In this document: in pieces, positions 1-8,945 of the stretch
Layout: each line of letters begins with the position of its first letter
Position numbering within the stretch: position 1 is the first letter of the stretch
Source: a virus
Direction: 5' to 3' (one strand)
Length of the DNA: 31,144 nt
Virus record (IMG/VR): IMGVR_UViG_3300025669_000135
Location: 1 to 31,144 of that record
Translations under genes and position numbers: made by a program
The notes under the pieces: generated by a model
The model's database searches: none
Told to the model about the DNA's origin: nothing
What the model saw: the letters and a program-made list of their open reading frames with translations, nothing else

Positions 1-20
1 GTATTTATCATTTTCTTCAT
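1..20 (-). CDS. 5' end of an unidentified gene leaving the window
   Basis: Only the first six codons lie inside the window, reading MKKMIN. The start ATG (complement of 18-20) overlaps the TGA stop of the preceding gene as ATGA. A strong SD, AGGAGG, lies at 30-35 on the minus strand with nine bases before the ATG. The Lys-rich start could open a signal peptide, but six residues cannot identify a product. Start and coupling are seen directly; function is unknown. Confidence 0.6.
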
Positions 21-514
21 CTTGGAGCTCCTCCTATAAAATAAGCTATTGAACTGTCTGATAAATTTGAATCTCCATCCATACTAACACCAGGAATTAA
101 AGTAGTATCAGCAGACCAATCACCATTTAAATCCTGCCCAACTATAATTATATAATAAGGAGAATCTTCCGTTATCTGGTCTGTTCCTAATTCTGCAATT
201 ACAAAAGGAGCTTCTCTGTTTATATCTTCTATTTTTGCACCTGTATAAGGAATATCAACTCTAGCATTCCATTCCGCTTGACTAACATAGGTATCTCCAT
301 CAGATTCTTCTAAAAACCAAACTTCAGTGTGGTCTATTCCTTGCTCGGTGTTATATTGTTCAATCGCCACATTTATAGGCACTTTGCATGTATCTGCATC
401 ACCAATAGCATCAGGATAAACTACACGAACAGTTGGATTTGAACCAACCCACGCAAATGCTATGCCTACTGTTAGTATGATTGCAAAACTAATAATCAAG
501 GTTTTTATAGACAT
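17..514 (-). CDS. Predicted secreted or membrane-anchored protein of unknown function
   Basis: The 165-residue product starts with a typical signal peptide or membrane anchor: Lys4, a hydrophobic run at about residues 5-21, then Ala-Phe-Ala before Trp22, a plausible signal peptidase I site. No lipobox cysteine is present. The mature part (about 22-165) is acidic, with few Lys/Arg and a single Cys at 43. It has beta-strand-like alternation and could be a small Ig/fibronectin-like domain, but I recognise no family. The start is set by a G-rich SD ahead of the ATG at 514. It overlaps the end of the fibre gene by ten bases and couples to the next gene by ATGA, so it is expressed with the late genes. 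GC looks somewhat higher (about 33-43% in lines counted) than neighbours. A secreted protein at the end of a fibre block could act at the cell envelope; that is inference. Confidence 0.7.
   Translation of the reverse strand: MSIKTLIISFAIILTVGIAFAWVGSNPTVRVVYPDAIGDADTCKVPINVAIEQYNTEQGIDHTEVWFLEESDGDTYVSQAEWNARVDIPYTGAKIEDINREAPFVIAELGTDQITEDSPYYIIIVGQDLNGDWSADTTLIPGVSMDGDSNLSDSSIAYFIGGAPR
30..35 (-). promoter_or_regulatory. Shine-Dalgarno of the gene leaving the left edge
   Basis: AGGAGG on the minus strand inside the last codons of the secreted-protein gene, nine bases before the ATG at 20. It is the main evidence that a further gene begins at the window edge. Confidence 0.65.
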
Positions 515-2223
515 ATCATCCCCCCTTTATAATCTGTTGCAGTTCCTGTATCGCCATGCTTATATGTCCTCCACCTATAATAGTAAACTGTGCCTCTTGT
601 TAAAGTTGCACCTATATATATAATTGACCTTACATCTGTTGAGGGCATACCACTTGCACTCCATGCTTCATAACTATCTGAAGCCGCACAATACGCAAGC
701 CAATCTGTTTGTGATGTCGCTGTATCAATATCAACAGTAGGAGTAGAAAAATCAGAATTTGTACTTATAACCAATTGACAGTCTATGTATCCTATGTATG
801 CCTCTTTAAGAGCTTCTCTATATAATTTATATTCAAGAGTAATTGGTGCTATTCCAGAAACAACGATTCCTAAATCAACATTTGCATCTGGAAATGTAAT
901 GGTTCTCGTAGTTGCAGTAGAGATAGCAGATAAGTCTACTTGAACTTCTTTTGTACTATCAGTTGTATTATATAAAGTAAATCCAGAAGCACCATCAGGA
1001 AATTCAGTTCCAATAGCAGTAGAAGAACCCGCTCCTGTATTTGGAAATTGTCCTCTTAAATCATCTCCTGAACCACCTGTATATAAAGTCCATGTAGTAT
1101 CGTTATTATTCTTAATAAGTAATCTATAAATTAGAAATCCAACACCTCTGTAATCTTCTGGTATATTATAATTTATACACTTCTTTTTATCTTCTCTAGC
1201 TTTATTTTCATCTCTTTCTCCACAAGATGGTAAAGTAACAAATATCTTACTATCACCATCATCACTCATTGCACCCCAGAAAACCAAACCATAAGTTTCA
1301 TCTTTTAAAGGATCACCTGAACTATCTTTTAATAAATCAGCAATATTTGTTATTTTTCTATAAGGAGTATCAGGATCATTTACACAATATACATCAGTAC
1401 CATCACTAAATGAAGGAAAAGTCTTAGTGTGTAACTGTCTAACAACTCCTGATGTTGAAGCATATCCAATAGTAGCTGTACCTGTACCTGAAAAAGAAGG
1501 TACAACACCTGATTCATAAGTAGCCCATTGTCCTCTTATCCAGGCATTCATATGAGATAAATGTCCTCTTTTGGCATCATTAGCAATCTCATCCATCCAA
1601 GTATGTTGTTTTAATGGACCATCACTTTGAAGTGTAGTAGCAGATTGACAAATTACTTTAGCAACAGAGCATAATTCAGTAGCTGCTGGCCATCCTGTTG
1701 TATTTGATACTAAAGTTGTTGGGTCAGTCTTTAAAACATAAATATAATTCACTACAGGAATTGTATCTGTTCCCTCAGTTAGAAGTACTGTCTTAGGTGT
1801 AGTTACATCTACCTCTGTTAATCCATCAGAAAATTTAAAGGTTATTGTAGTCCCAACATTTGAAGATAAACTAGCTGTAATATCTGCACCATCAGAAGTA
1901 ACTGATAAATCTACTGGTCTCAATGTAGTTCCATTAATAACGTCAAGTGATTTATCTATTATAGTTACTTCATCATCTACTGATTTTTTTGTAGCAGCAT
2001 CTTGATTTGCACTAGGGTCTGTTACATTTACTACTTTATGAGTATTCATATCCAGATTTTCTGCTTGAGCACCTAAAGCTGTATCTGTATTTTGTGCATG
2101 CTTTTTATCTACAGCATCATCTATGTTTATTCCACTAGAACTAATATCACTATGACTTGCTGCATTATGACTTTGTGGTACATGTAAATCTGTACCGCTT
2201 AAATTTTTATGATAACTTGACAT
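505..2223 (-). CDS. Tail fibre-like protein
   Basis: A 572-residue probable fibre subunit, probably acting in host adsorption. The N-terminal 90 residues hold a His/Ser/Asp-rich segment followed by NVTDPSANQDAATKKSVDD (about 66-84), a motif repeated in many phage fibres just after the attachment region. The middle (about 90-460) is Thr/Ser/Gly-rich and beta-predicted. The C-terminal ~110 residues, after APITLEYKLYREA, look like a fibronectin III-type domain ending in Tyr/Trp-rich strands. An AAGGAG SD precedes the ATG at 2223. It lies immediately downstream of a glycine-rich adhesin-like gene and overlaps the secreted protein by ten bases. Fibre assignment rests on the motif, composition and position; the receptor is unknown. 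Confidence 0.65.
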   Translation of the reverse strand: MSSYHKNLSGTDLHVPQSHNAASHSDISSSGINIDDAVDKKHAQNTDTALGAQAENLDMNTHKVVNVTDPSANQDAATKKSVDDEVTIIDKSLDVINGTTLRPVDLSVTSDGADITASLSSNVGTTITFKFSDGLTEVDVTTPKTVLLTEGTDTIPVVNYIYVLKTDPTTLVSNTTGWPAATELCSVAKVICQSATTLQSDGPLKQHTWMDEIANDAKRGHLSHMNAWIRGQWATYESGVVPSFSGTGTATIGYASTSGVVRQLHTKTFPSFSDGTDVYCVNDPDTPYRKITNIADLLKDSSGDPLKDETYGLVFWGAMSDDGDSKIFVTLPSCGERDENKAREDKKKCINYNIPEDYRGVGFLIYRLLIKNNNDTTWTLYTGGSGDDLRGQFPNTGAGSSTAIGTEFPDGASGFTLYNTTDSTKEVQVDLSAISTATTRTITFPDANVDLGIVVSGIAPITLEYKLYREALKEAYIGYIDCQLVISTNSDFSTPTVDIDTATSQTDWLAYCAASDSYEAWSASGMPSTDVRSIIYIGATLTRGTVYYYRWRTYKHGDTGTATDYKGGMICL

Positions 2224-2239
2224 TATTTATTCTCCTTCA

Positions 2240-3520
2240 TCATAGTAGCATCATTCCTCCACCTAAAGCTTCTTCTGCTTTTAATGTTGTTAAACTTCTT
2301 CCTATACCTCCAGAGGCATATGAGCCTACTCCACCTGTTATTTCTAATGATATAGTAGAAGGAATATTTCTTCCATGATATATAAATATACTTCCTCCAC
2401 TTCCTCCAAACTGCCCTCCTGATAAGCGTGCTGTCATCCAAGCTACATTATTAACACCACCCCAACTACCAGGATAATATGTTAATATATAATCTGAACC
2501 TGCAGAACCATTACTTTTAATATTACCATTACCAGAAATTTCTATTGCATCTATATATATTATACCACCACCAGATCCTCCAAAAACATTTGATTCAGTA
2601 GCATTGTCTCTTACACCTAAAGAACCTGCACCACTTCCAAAAAATAACTTTAATAATGCAGCAGTACCATAAGCTTGACCTGGAAATTTACTTCCACCAA
2701 CAGTTCCATATCCTGCAGAACCACCACTTGGATCTGTATAAACACCACCACCACCAGCTCCTTCATGAGCAGCATTAGGTACTGTCCAACTTTCGGTACT
2801 CCAAATAACAGCGTCTATAGATTCTCCTGTAAATCCTGAACCCTTTGAATCTGTACCATGAGAAGACCTAGCTGATGCTCCTTGAAAACCTTTTCCTGAA
2901 ACATCAATATTACCATCTAATACTAGTTTTCTAGCTTTAAATGCAACTATACCACCATTTAATGGTAAAGTCTTTTTTCTACATGCTTTTGAAGTAGTAC
3001 CCTCACACACATAAAATTCTCCTGTTCTAGTAGCACAAGTTAATGTGCCTGCAGCTTCTATAGTTAAAACAGTATAATTTGGTACTCTTTGAATAACTAC
3101 TCTATTATCATTAGCAGCGTCCGCATCGCCATAAGCTGGATAGCCACTAGCACCAGAACCAGTACCTAAATTTTGACTTACACCAATAGCACTATCATCA
3201 GATACACCTGTACCATAGTATTTAGTCTTCAAAGCTGTACACGTAATTACATTACTTAGAACACTATCAACTGTTAATAGCTCATAATTACCTACATTTG
3301 TAACATTTCCAGTTCTTCCTTGTGTACAGATAACTAGAAATTCATCACCAGCTACTATACCATCTGGACTACCACTTGTAGTTATTACTGTTACTCCTCC
3401 AACCTCTGTAATTGCAGTTACATTATAAGTAATCCCATCCGCATGGCTTCTTCCAACTGCTAATATATCTGTATTTATATTTTTACTAGTTGATATTGTT
3501 ACTGAACCGTCATTACTCAT
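2240..3520 (-). CDS. Glycine-rich adhesin-like tail tip protein
   Basis: This 426-residue protein is a probable host-recognition component. Residues ~1-180 form a beta-rich N-terminal part. A segment with LPLNGGIVAFKARKLVLDGN (about 182-201) resembles the entry of beta-helical adhesins. From ~205 to the C-terminus Gly and Ser dominate, with repeated short runs such as GAGGGG, GGSAGYG, GSGAGS, GGSGGG and FGGSGGS, spaced by hydrophobic strands. Clustered poly-glycine motifs of this kind are known in the T-even gp38 fibre-tip adhesins, but no homology can be claimed by eye. The protein ends with a hydrophobic GGGMMLL. AAGGAG precedes the ATG at 3520. The gene is followed 16 bases later by the fibre gene. 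A virion tip or fibre chaperone role is inferred. Confidence 0.55.
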   Translation of the reverse strand: MSNDGSVTISTSKNINTDILAVGRSHADGITYNVTAITEVGGVTVITTSGSPDGIVAGDEFLVICTQGRTGNVTNVGNYELLTVDSVLSNVITCTALKTKYYGTGVSDDSAIGVSQNLGTGSGASGYPAYGDADAANDNRVVIQRVPNYTVLTIEAAGTLTCATRTGEFYVCEGTTSKACRKKTLPLNGGIVAFKARKLVLDGNIDVSGKGFQGASARSSHGTDSKGSGFTGESIDAVIWSTESWTVPNAAHEGAGGGGVYTDPSGGSAGYGTVGGSKFPGQAYGTAALLKLFFGSGAGSLGVRDNATESNVFGGSGGGIIYIDAIEISGNGNIKSNGSAGSDYILTYYPGSWGGVNNVAWMTARLSGGQFGGSGGSIFIYHGRNIPSTISLEITGGVGSYASGGIGRSLTTLKAEEALGGGMMLL

Positions 3521-3530
3521 TATCTACTCC

Positions 3531-4328
3531 TTATGTTAAATATTGTTTAACATTTATTGTAATTACACCTTGAGTAGCACTGAATGCAGAAGTTAAAATA
3601 TCCACATCAGCTGTAAAATCACTGTCAGCAGTAACTGTAACTATATCTGGAACATTTCCTAATGATTGATAGGTAGCTCCTGTAATAGATGGTCTAAGTC
3701 CTTGAGTAGTAAATATTGTTACTCCTGCTTTATTTACATCTACTGTTATTGTTTTTCCTACTCCAATAGACGTATCTAAAACTAAATCTACACTTTCTAT
3801 TACTATTTTTCCTGCTGCTATTGTATGAGGTATATGAGCTATAATTGATACACTAGATCCTGTAGTAGTTAAGTAGAAAGGTAATACTATTGCTCCTCTT
3901 ACATAACTTGTTGCAACTTCTGCTTCTATTGCTGCTAATCTTGCTTTTACCGTAGCTTCACTACCTGCTGGGTCTGTTCCTAATTCTGCTTCTATTGCCT
4001 TAATAACGTCTTTTAATCTATTATGCATAATAGCTGTTATATTTAAGTCTACTGCATCTGCTGCACTAGCAGAAGCTGCTGATGTTCCATCTGCTCCTCT
4101 TGTACAACCTTGTAGAGTGTTTGTTGCTATACTTGTATAATGAACTATTTCTACGTCTTTTATACTTATAAAACCACTAGCTGGAAATATACTTGCATCT
4201 ACTAATCCTATTGTAGTCTGTACAGCTGTAATATCTGCGGATAATGTAGATCCAATATTGTTAGCTGCTAGGAATAATGTACTATCCAAATCTAGAGCTC
4301 CTGGATAATTTATTGCTGGAACAGTCAT
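3531..4328 (-). CDS. Virion/fibre-base structural protein
   Basis: A 265-residue protein whose first ~110 residues contain a recognisable phage module: a Leu-Ser-Ala-Asp-Ile strand, an ASIFPASGFISI strand pair, an EIVHYTS turn and the core LQGCTRGADGTSAA (about 72-85). The pattern 'fP.sG.i.i...ei.yts...n.l.gctRG..GT' recurs in phage tail fibre and baseplate-peripheral proteins. A helical stretch at about 103-140 may trimerise, as in fibres. The remaining ~120 residues are beta-rich without a known motif. AAGGAG precedes the ATG at 4328. It lies between the gp53-like wedge gene and the adhesin genes, so it may join fibre to baseplate; this is inference. Confidence 0.55.
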   Translation of the reverse strand: MTVPAINYPGALDLDSTLFLAANNIGSTLSADITAVQTTIGLVDASIFPASGFISIKDVEIVHYTSIATNTLQGCTRGADGTSAASASAADAVDLNITAIMHNRLKDVIKAIEAELGTDPAGSEATVKARLAAIEAEVATSYVRGAIVLPFYLTTTGSSVSIIAHIPHTIAAGKIVIESVDLVLDTSIGVGKTITVDVNKAGVTIFTTQGLRPSITGATYQSLGNVPDIVTVTADSDFTADVDILTSAFSATQGVITINVKQYLT

Positions 4329-4352
4329 ATTTATTTCTCCTTATTAATTTGA

Positions 4353-4658
4353 TTATGCTTGTGAGTACATGTGATAAAAGTCATGGATGTCGGTAATATT
4401 GGGAACTTCAAGCGTCATACCTGCTTTTATATCTACTAAAGGACTTAGTACATCATTTATTAAACATAGTAACCACCAAAAATACTCTGTTCCATACATC
4501 TTCCAAGATATTACATCTGGACATCTTAAGTCTGATTGAATTACTGTATAATAACTTGGTTGTCTTTTCATTACAAATTTACTTAAATTATTATTTAAAA
4601 AATCACACTCATCTACATTATCTATTGCTACTGTTTTATAGAAATCAAGTCTATTCAT
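4353..4658 (-). CDS. Baseplate wedge protein, T4 gp53-like
   Basis: The 101-residue product matches the pattern of T4 gp53-type wedge proteins: a Tyr-Tyr-Thr-Val-Ile segment, then DLRCPDVISWKMYGTEYFWW (about 43-62), Leu/Ile-rich LLCLINDVLSP (63-73), and a C-terminal IKAGMTLEVPNITDI strand reminiscent of a LysM-like motif. In T4, gp53 joins wedges around the hub. T4 gp53 is longer (about 196 residues), so this is a short form. The ATG at 4658 overlaps the TAA of the upstream fusion gene (TAATG), with a weak AAAGG before it, indicating coupling. Clustering with gp25-, J- and gpI-like genes supports the call. Confidence 0.7.
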   Translation of the reverse strand: MNRLDFYKTVAIDNVDECDFLNNNLSKFVMKRQPSYYTVIQSDLRCPDVISWKMYGTEYFWWLLCLINDVLSPLVDIKAGMTLEVPNITDIHDFYHMYSQA

Positions 4659-6739
4659 TACTTGTATACCTTTACTTTTATCTTTAATACTGTCCCATCT
4701 ATTTTATCTAAATAAGGTAATGTAGCAAATAACATTGGAGTTGTTCCATTAAATAAGCCTAACTCTGTAATGTTATTTTGAGCTATTGCACTAGCTATCT
4801 CAAAGCTGTATAGATAATAAGTTCCTTGATCTGATATGTTAGAAGTTGTGATTGTTCCATTTAATACCTCTGTTTCTAAATCATCCCAAGATTGACTTGG
4901 TGGTATACCAACATGACCAGTTCCTAACTTCCATTTATTTATATCAGAATAACCTGCTATATTATATCCACCATACTCTATGTTATTATATGGATTTACA
5001 TTGTACTCTCCCTCATCTGATGTCTCTGAAGTAAATGTCCAATCATCTGCTATTACAGTTGCTACTCCAGAATCTGTAATTGTATATACAACATGGTCTC
5101 CATAAGTCATAGCTTCTAATATTAAAGAAATATGAAATACATTATTAGCTGGTCTATCTTGCTCTAATATATCTGTTAAATCACTTAATCTTTCAGATTC
5201 CATTAGGTGATAATCACTACCTACTTTATACTTATTTAAGTTTACATCAATAGTTAGATGAGGAGATTTATAATAGCCACTCTTATAAGATGTAACTTCT
5301 GGAGCTACTAACTTAAATGTACTGTAATTATTTGTCCACATATCATATACTGTTCCTGACATTCCTGCTAAGTATAATGCTATGTTTATAGATTTATATA
5401 ATCCTTTTTCTTTATACCAATCTATTGCCCATTTTAATTGTTTTCTTAATTCCTCATCATTATCTCTTGGAAAGTTTAATCCTTCAAATCCTATAAATTC
5501 TGATAAATATCTTACATATTCTACTGGAGCACTATCAATATTAGATAATAATCCAAAATCATCTATCTTTGAATATATCTCATTATATAATTCACTACAA
5601 GTATCTATGTAATCTACTATTCTTTGATTTTCATCTCCCTCTACAAACTTTCTAGGTAATAGCAATTTTAAATCGACAAAAGAAATATAACCTAAATACT
5701 TAGAAGCTGTAGCATAAAAAGTTTGGGTAGCTATGTCTATGTAATCTGCTCTTTCTACTGCTGAACTCATAGAACTTACTACTGTAATACCAACCTCTTC
5801 TATTATTGGAGAATAACCATTATAAGGTATTTTATTATACTGCCATTCATTATAGTGAAATCCTATTGGCTTATCTGTAACTAAACGATCATTTCCTGAA
5901 CCTGTATCTTTTATTTCTACTACAATATTGACTGATATATCATCACTTCCTGCACCTGAGTCTGTTACTACTATTGGTGTTGGAGGTACATCACCAAGAA
6001 AAGTAGGATAACTAACTCCTTCATCTATTGACCATATTGTAGTGAAATCCCAATTAGTAAAAGTCGCTTCTTGATACATCTGCGCTGTGGTTTTTCCTGT
6101 GCCACCATCACTTGTGGCGCTTCCTGATGTTTCTGTATCCCAGAAGCAGTCATTATATGTGCCACCACCTTGTGCAGCTAAGCCTCCAGTAACGGAAGCA
6201 CCCGTAGTTCCTATAGAATAAATATTTGTTGCTATTCCTACATTAACTCCAAATGCTCCTCCTGCGGTACCTGTACCAATTACAGCTCCTGTGGAAAAGC
6301 CATCTGTTATTATACCAGCATTATACCCTAATAATCCCCCAGCCTGCCCAACTGCAGTTATAAAACCAGTAGTATAGGCGTTTGTTATTGTACCATCTGA
6401 GCGCCCAGCTAATATACCCCCATCCTCATTACTAGATGTTATATCAGCATTTATTAAGCCAATATTTTTAACTTCAGCAGCAACACCAATATAACCAAAC
6501 AAACCTACTCTATCACCACTACTACTATCTATAAACAAACTCGTTATTGTATGCTCGTCTCCGTCAAAAATTCCTGAAAATTTATTGATACGATTTCCAA
6601 TGGGTATAAATCCAGCACCAGCATTCCAACCAGTTGTAGCAGAAGCGTCTATATCATTTGCTAGATAATAACTACCAGCAAGGTCATTCTCCATTGCTTG
6701 AAGTTCAGTTACATTTGTTATTGCTGTTCCAACAGGCAT
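4658..6739 (-). CDS. Baseplate protein: GLUG beta-helix fused to gpI-like tail domain
   Basis: A 693-residue composite. Residues ~1-250 are a GLUG-type repeat region (GLFGYIG, GGLLGYN, GGAFGVN, GGLAAQG) ending in the CFWDTETSGSA...GTGKTTAQM...YPTF block known from bacterial secreted adhesins. Residues ~250-290 are a linker with two DSG/DTG-G-D repeats. Residues ~350-540 resemble the P2 gpI/T4-type tail protein: DYIDTCSELYNEIYSKID, EYVRYLSEFIGFEG, LRKQLKWAIDWYKEKGLYKS. The C-terminus (about 645-693) has ITELGLFNG and ATLPYLDK, as in phage fibre-base proteins. An AGGAG SD fixes the ATG at 6739. GC over 6061-6360, inside the GLUG part, is about 46% by hand count against about 28% in the gpI part sampled, suggesting captured DNA. 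A role as a baseplate arm carrying an adhesive domain is inferred. Confidence 0.7.
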   Translation of the reverse strand: MPVGTAITNVTELQAMENDLAGSYYLANDIDASATTGWNAGAGFIPIGNRINKFSGIFDGDEHTITSLFIDSSSGDRVGLFGYIGVAAEVKNIGLINADITSSNEDGGILAGRSDGTITNAYTTGFITAVGQAGGLLGYNAGIITDGFSTGAVIGTGTAGGAFGVNVGIATNIYSIGTTGASVTGGLAAQGGGTYNDCFWDTETSGSATSDGGTGKTTAQMYQEATFTNWDFTTIWSIDEGVSYPTFLGDVPPTPIVVTDSGAGSDDISVNIVVEIKDTGSGNDRLVTDKPIGFHYNEWQYNKIPYNGYSPIIEEVGITVVSSMSSAVERADYIDIATQTFYATASKYLGYISFVDLKLLLPRKFVEGDENQRIVDYIDTCSELYNEIYSKIDDFGLLSNIDSAPVEYVRYLSEFIGFEGLNFPRDNDEELRKQLKWAIDWYKEKGLYKSINIALYLAGMSGTVYDMWTNNYSTFKLVAPEVTSYKSGYYKSPHLTIDVNLNKYKVGSDYHLMESERLSDLTDILEQDRPANNVFHISLILEAMTYGDHVVYTITDSGVATVIADDWTFTSETSDEGEYNVNPYNNIEYGGYNIAGYSDINKWKLGTGHVGIPPSQSWDDLETEVLNGTITTSNISDQGTYYLYSFEIASAIAQNNITELGLFNGTTPMLFATLPYLDKIDGTVLKIKVKVYK

Positions 6740-6751
6740 TGTTTATATCTC

Positions 6752-7246
6752 CTATTGCATTGTTATTTTAGTTGATAATGTAAATGTAGCTCCATCTGAT
6801 AGTGTTCTTTCTCTTGCTAATGAAAAATAGCAAACTAACTTACCTGTATCATCTGAGGTAGTAGCTAAATAAGCTGTATCGAATGGACCAATACTTCCTC
6901 CAGAAGCTGTATAAACAACTTGTTTAGATGATATTGTCCAATCTCCACTCACTTGTGCTAGTGTTGGGAAGTCTGTTATTCCTACACTTAATGATTTTGA
7001 TTCATATCCATTTCCTGAAGGCTCTCCTGATACTGTTGCTAAAGTACTTGATTCTGTTAGATTTCCTTCACATAATCTTAAATAGAATGTACTTGGTATG
7101 TCTACTCCTTGAAAATATGTTTGTAAAAAACTATACTCTCCTTCATCTGCTAAATGATTTCTTCCTTCTTCTGTCCATAAAACCTTACCATTTTTATCCT
7201 TAGCTTCAAGAGTCCAAATAGCTTTAAACCAATCATGCTTTCTCAT
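6752..7246 (-). CDS. Probable tail/baseplate-associated structural protein
   Basis: A 164-residue protein starting MRKHDWFKAIWTLEAKDKNG, then KVLWTEEGRNHLADEGEYSF and FYLRLCEGNL (about 56-65). I associate this 'W...a.d..G.v....gkN.l.deGe....yf.G...P..fYlrL' pattern with uncharacterised phage tail proteins next to baseplate genes, from memory only. The C-terminal half is strand-rich and Thr/Ser-rich, consistent with a beta-sandwich. AAGGGG precedes the ATG at 7246. Its position between the J-like wedge and the GLUG/gpI fusion suggests a baseplate-peripheral or fibre-connector role. No catalytic motif is visible. Confidence 0.5.
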   Translation of the reverse strand: MRKHDWFKAIWTLEAKDKNGKVLWTEEGRNHLADEGEYSFLQTYFQGVDIPSTFYLRLCEGNLTESSTLATVSGEPSGNGYESKSLSVGITDFPTLAQVSGDWTISSKQVVYTASGGSIGPFDTAYLATTSDDTGKLVCYFSLARERTLSDGATFTLSTKITMQ

Positions 7247-7256
7247 ATTTTACCCC

Positions 7257-8945
7257 TTATAAACTGATATAACTTGTTGATACTTCTGTCTCATATAATT
7301 TTAATGCCTCATTTTTATCTGTTACTAAATCACCATTCTCGTCTTGTTGATATCTACAATAGTAAACTGCTCCTGAAGTAACTCCACTAACTACAGTTCC
7401 ACTAAAAGTAAGAGCTCCTGTAGAGTAATTTACACTACCTACAACTTGACCACTTCCACTTCCTCCAGAATCTATTAAATTTCCAAGACCATCATCACTT
7501 GCCATCAATGTATCATTACTATCATATATTCTTACTGTACTTACTTTTACAGTAGTTAGATCTAAAGTAGCTATATATGAACCACTTTGTAATGTTAAAT
7601 CTTTTCTTATATCAAATACTATATAATGATAGCTAACTCCAGCTAAACTATCTATACTTTTTACTACATCAGAATGTCTTATATCTGTTCCTAATGTATC
7701 TCTTCCTAAAGCAAAAGTAGTAGCTAACTGTGTATTTACTAAGGCTGTTACTGTATTTAATACTGCACTTCTTTCTGCATAAATTGTAACTACAGGAACT
7801 ATATTAACTATTGTAGGATCTACATAAGATAATCTAACTGTAACTGTTTTATAATCAGCAAGATAAATAGTAGTATCAGATTCATATTCAGTATCTGGAA
7901 TTTCCCATTCTTGTAAAATCATACATATTTTTACTACATTATACATATCTTGGTTAGGAGAATCTTCTTCTTGTTCTCCCCACACTATTGCACTTTCTAC
8001 TTTTGACCTTAATAACAATAAGGCTTTGTAATCTGCTTTTGTTACCGCTCTATCTCCTGTTGCAAATACTCTAGGAGCATTATATTTTATATCATCTATA
8101 CTCTCTTCATTTTCTCCACCTAATACACTAGAAGCATTTGTTACAGTTAATGTTACTGCATCCCCATCTGCATCCACTAGGCTGGATATTATTTCAGTTA
8201 TTACTGCAGAAGCTGTTACATTTCCATTCTCTCCATCAGATTCTATATAACTAAATGTAATTGTTTTTCCTACTTCTGGGACTTTTCCAAACTTACTATC
8301 TCCAAAAGTAATTCTTATACCACCATCAAATAGAAAGTTCTCAGTATATACAGTGTCTGACGCTCCATAATTTACAAATGAACTCACTTTAGTCCAAGCA
8401 ACACTATCAACTGATACTGCTAAACTTGTATTCTCTACCTTTAAACTTGTTATCTTATATACTGCGTCTATTGTTCCAGGAGATACCCAAGTTTCTACTA
8501 TTCTTTTTCCTTGAACTATTCCTGCATCTATTGATGTATCTCCAGCTTTTAATGTTACGTCACTTGTTGTAATATATTCGTAATCTGCACCCTTAATTCT
8601 AGTATAAGCAGGTATTGGAATATCTAGAGTGTGAGCAGAAGCTATTGTAAATGTTACTGTTCCAGTAGAAGATATTGTTCTTGTAGCATTATAGTTAAGT
8701 AAAGAAACTAAATTCTCTACACTACTTCTTACTTTAGCTGTTGGTAGATAATTTTCCTCAGCTCTTCTTTCTAAATAATATTGATTCATTTCCATAGCAT
8801 ACGCAAACATCTCTAATAATGTTTTACCAGTACCAGATTCATATAAATCAGTCCAAGTATCTTTTGTTGCTATTATATTCTGTAGTTGAACTACCATAGA
8901 ATCAAAATCATAATTTGTGTAATTCAAAATATTACTACTACCCAT
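7257..8945 (-). CDS. Baseplate wedge protein, baseplate J / T4 gp6-like
   Basis: A 562-residue protein of the baseplate J/gp47/gp6 group, which forms the ring of wedges around the hub. The N-terminus has the characteristic helical entry: TGKTLLEMFAYAMEMNQYYL (about 39-58), ERRAEENYLPTAKVRSSV, then LLNYNATRTISSTGTV, equivalent to the 'G.....A.G.....f' region of the family. The middle is beta-rich with GENGNVTASAV (about 235-245) and the family-typical GGENEESIDDIKYNAPRVFA followed by RAVTKADYKALLL (about 298-310). The C-terminus is more variable. AGGAG precedes the ATG at 8945. It is longer than P2 gpJ (about 302 residues) and close to T4 gp6 (about 660). It lies directly downstream of gp25, as in many myoviruses. 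Confidence 0.88.
   Translation of the reverse strand: MGSSNILNYTNYDFDSMVVQLQNIIATKDTWTDLYESGTGKTLLEMFAYAMEMNQYYLERRAEENYLPTAKVRSSVENLVSLLNYNATRTISSTGTVTFTIASAHTLDIPIPAYTRIKGADYEYITTSDVTLKAGDTSIDAGIVQGKRIVETWVSPGTIDAVYKITSLKVENTSLAVSVDSVAWTKVSSFVNYGASDTVYTENFLFDGGIRITFGDSKFGKVPEVGKTITFSYIESDGENGNVTASAVITEIISSLVDADGDAVTLTVTNASSVLGGENEESIDDIKYNAPRVFATGDRAVTKADYKALLLLRSKVESAIVWGEQEEDSPNQDMYNVVKICMILQEWEIPDTEYESDTTIYLADYKTVTVRLSYVDPTIVNIVPVVTIYAERSAVLNTVTALVNTQLATTFALGRDTLGTDIRHSDVVKSIDSLAGVSYHYIVFDIRKDLTLQSGSYIATLDLTTVKVSTVRIYDSNDTLMASDDGLGNLIDSGGSGSGQVVGSVNYSTGALTFSGTVVSGVTSGAVYYCRYQQDENGDLVTDKNEALKLYETEVSTSYISL

Noticed and set aside
2223-2441. 72-codon minus-strand frame rich in Arg/Trp
   Set aside because: It overlaps the end of the glycine-rich adhesin gene in another frame. 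The skewed composition comes from Gly codons read out of phase.
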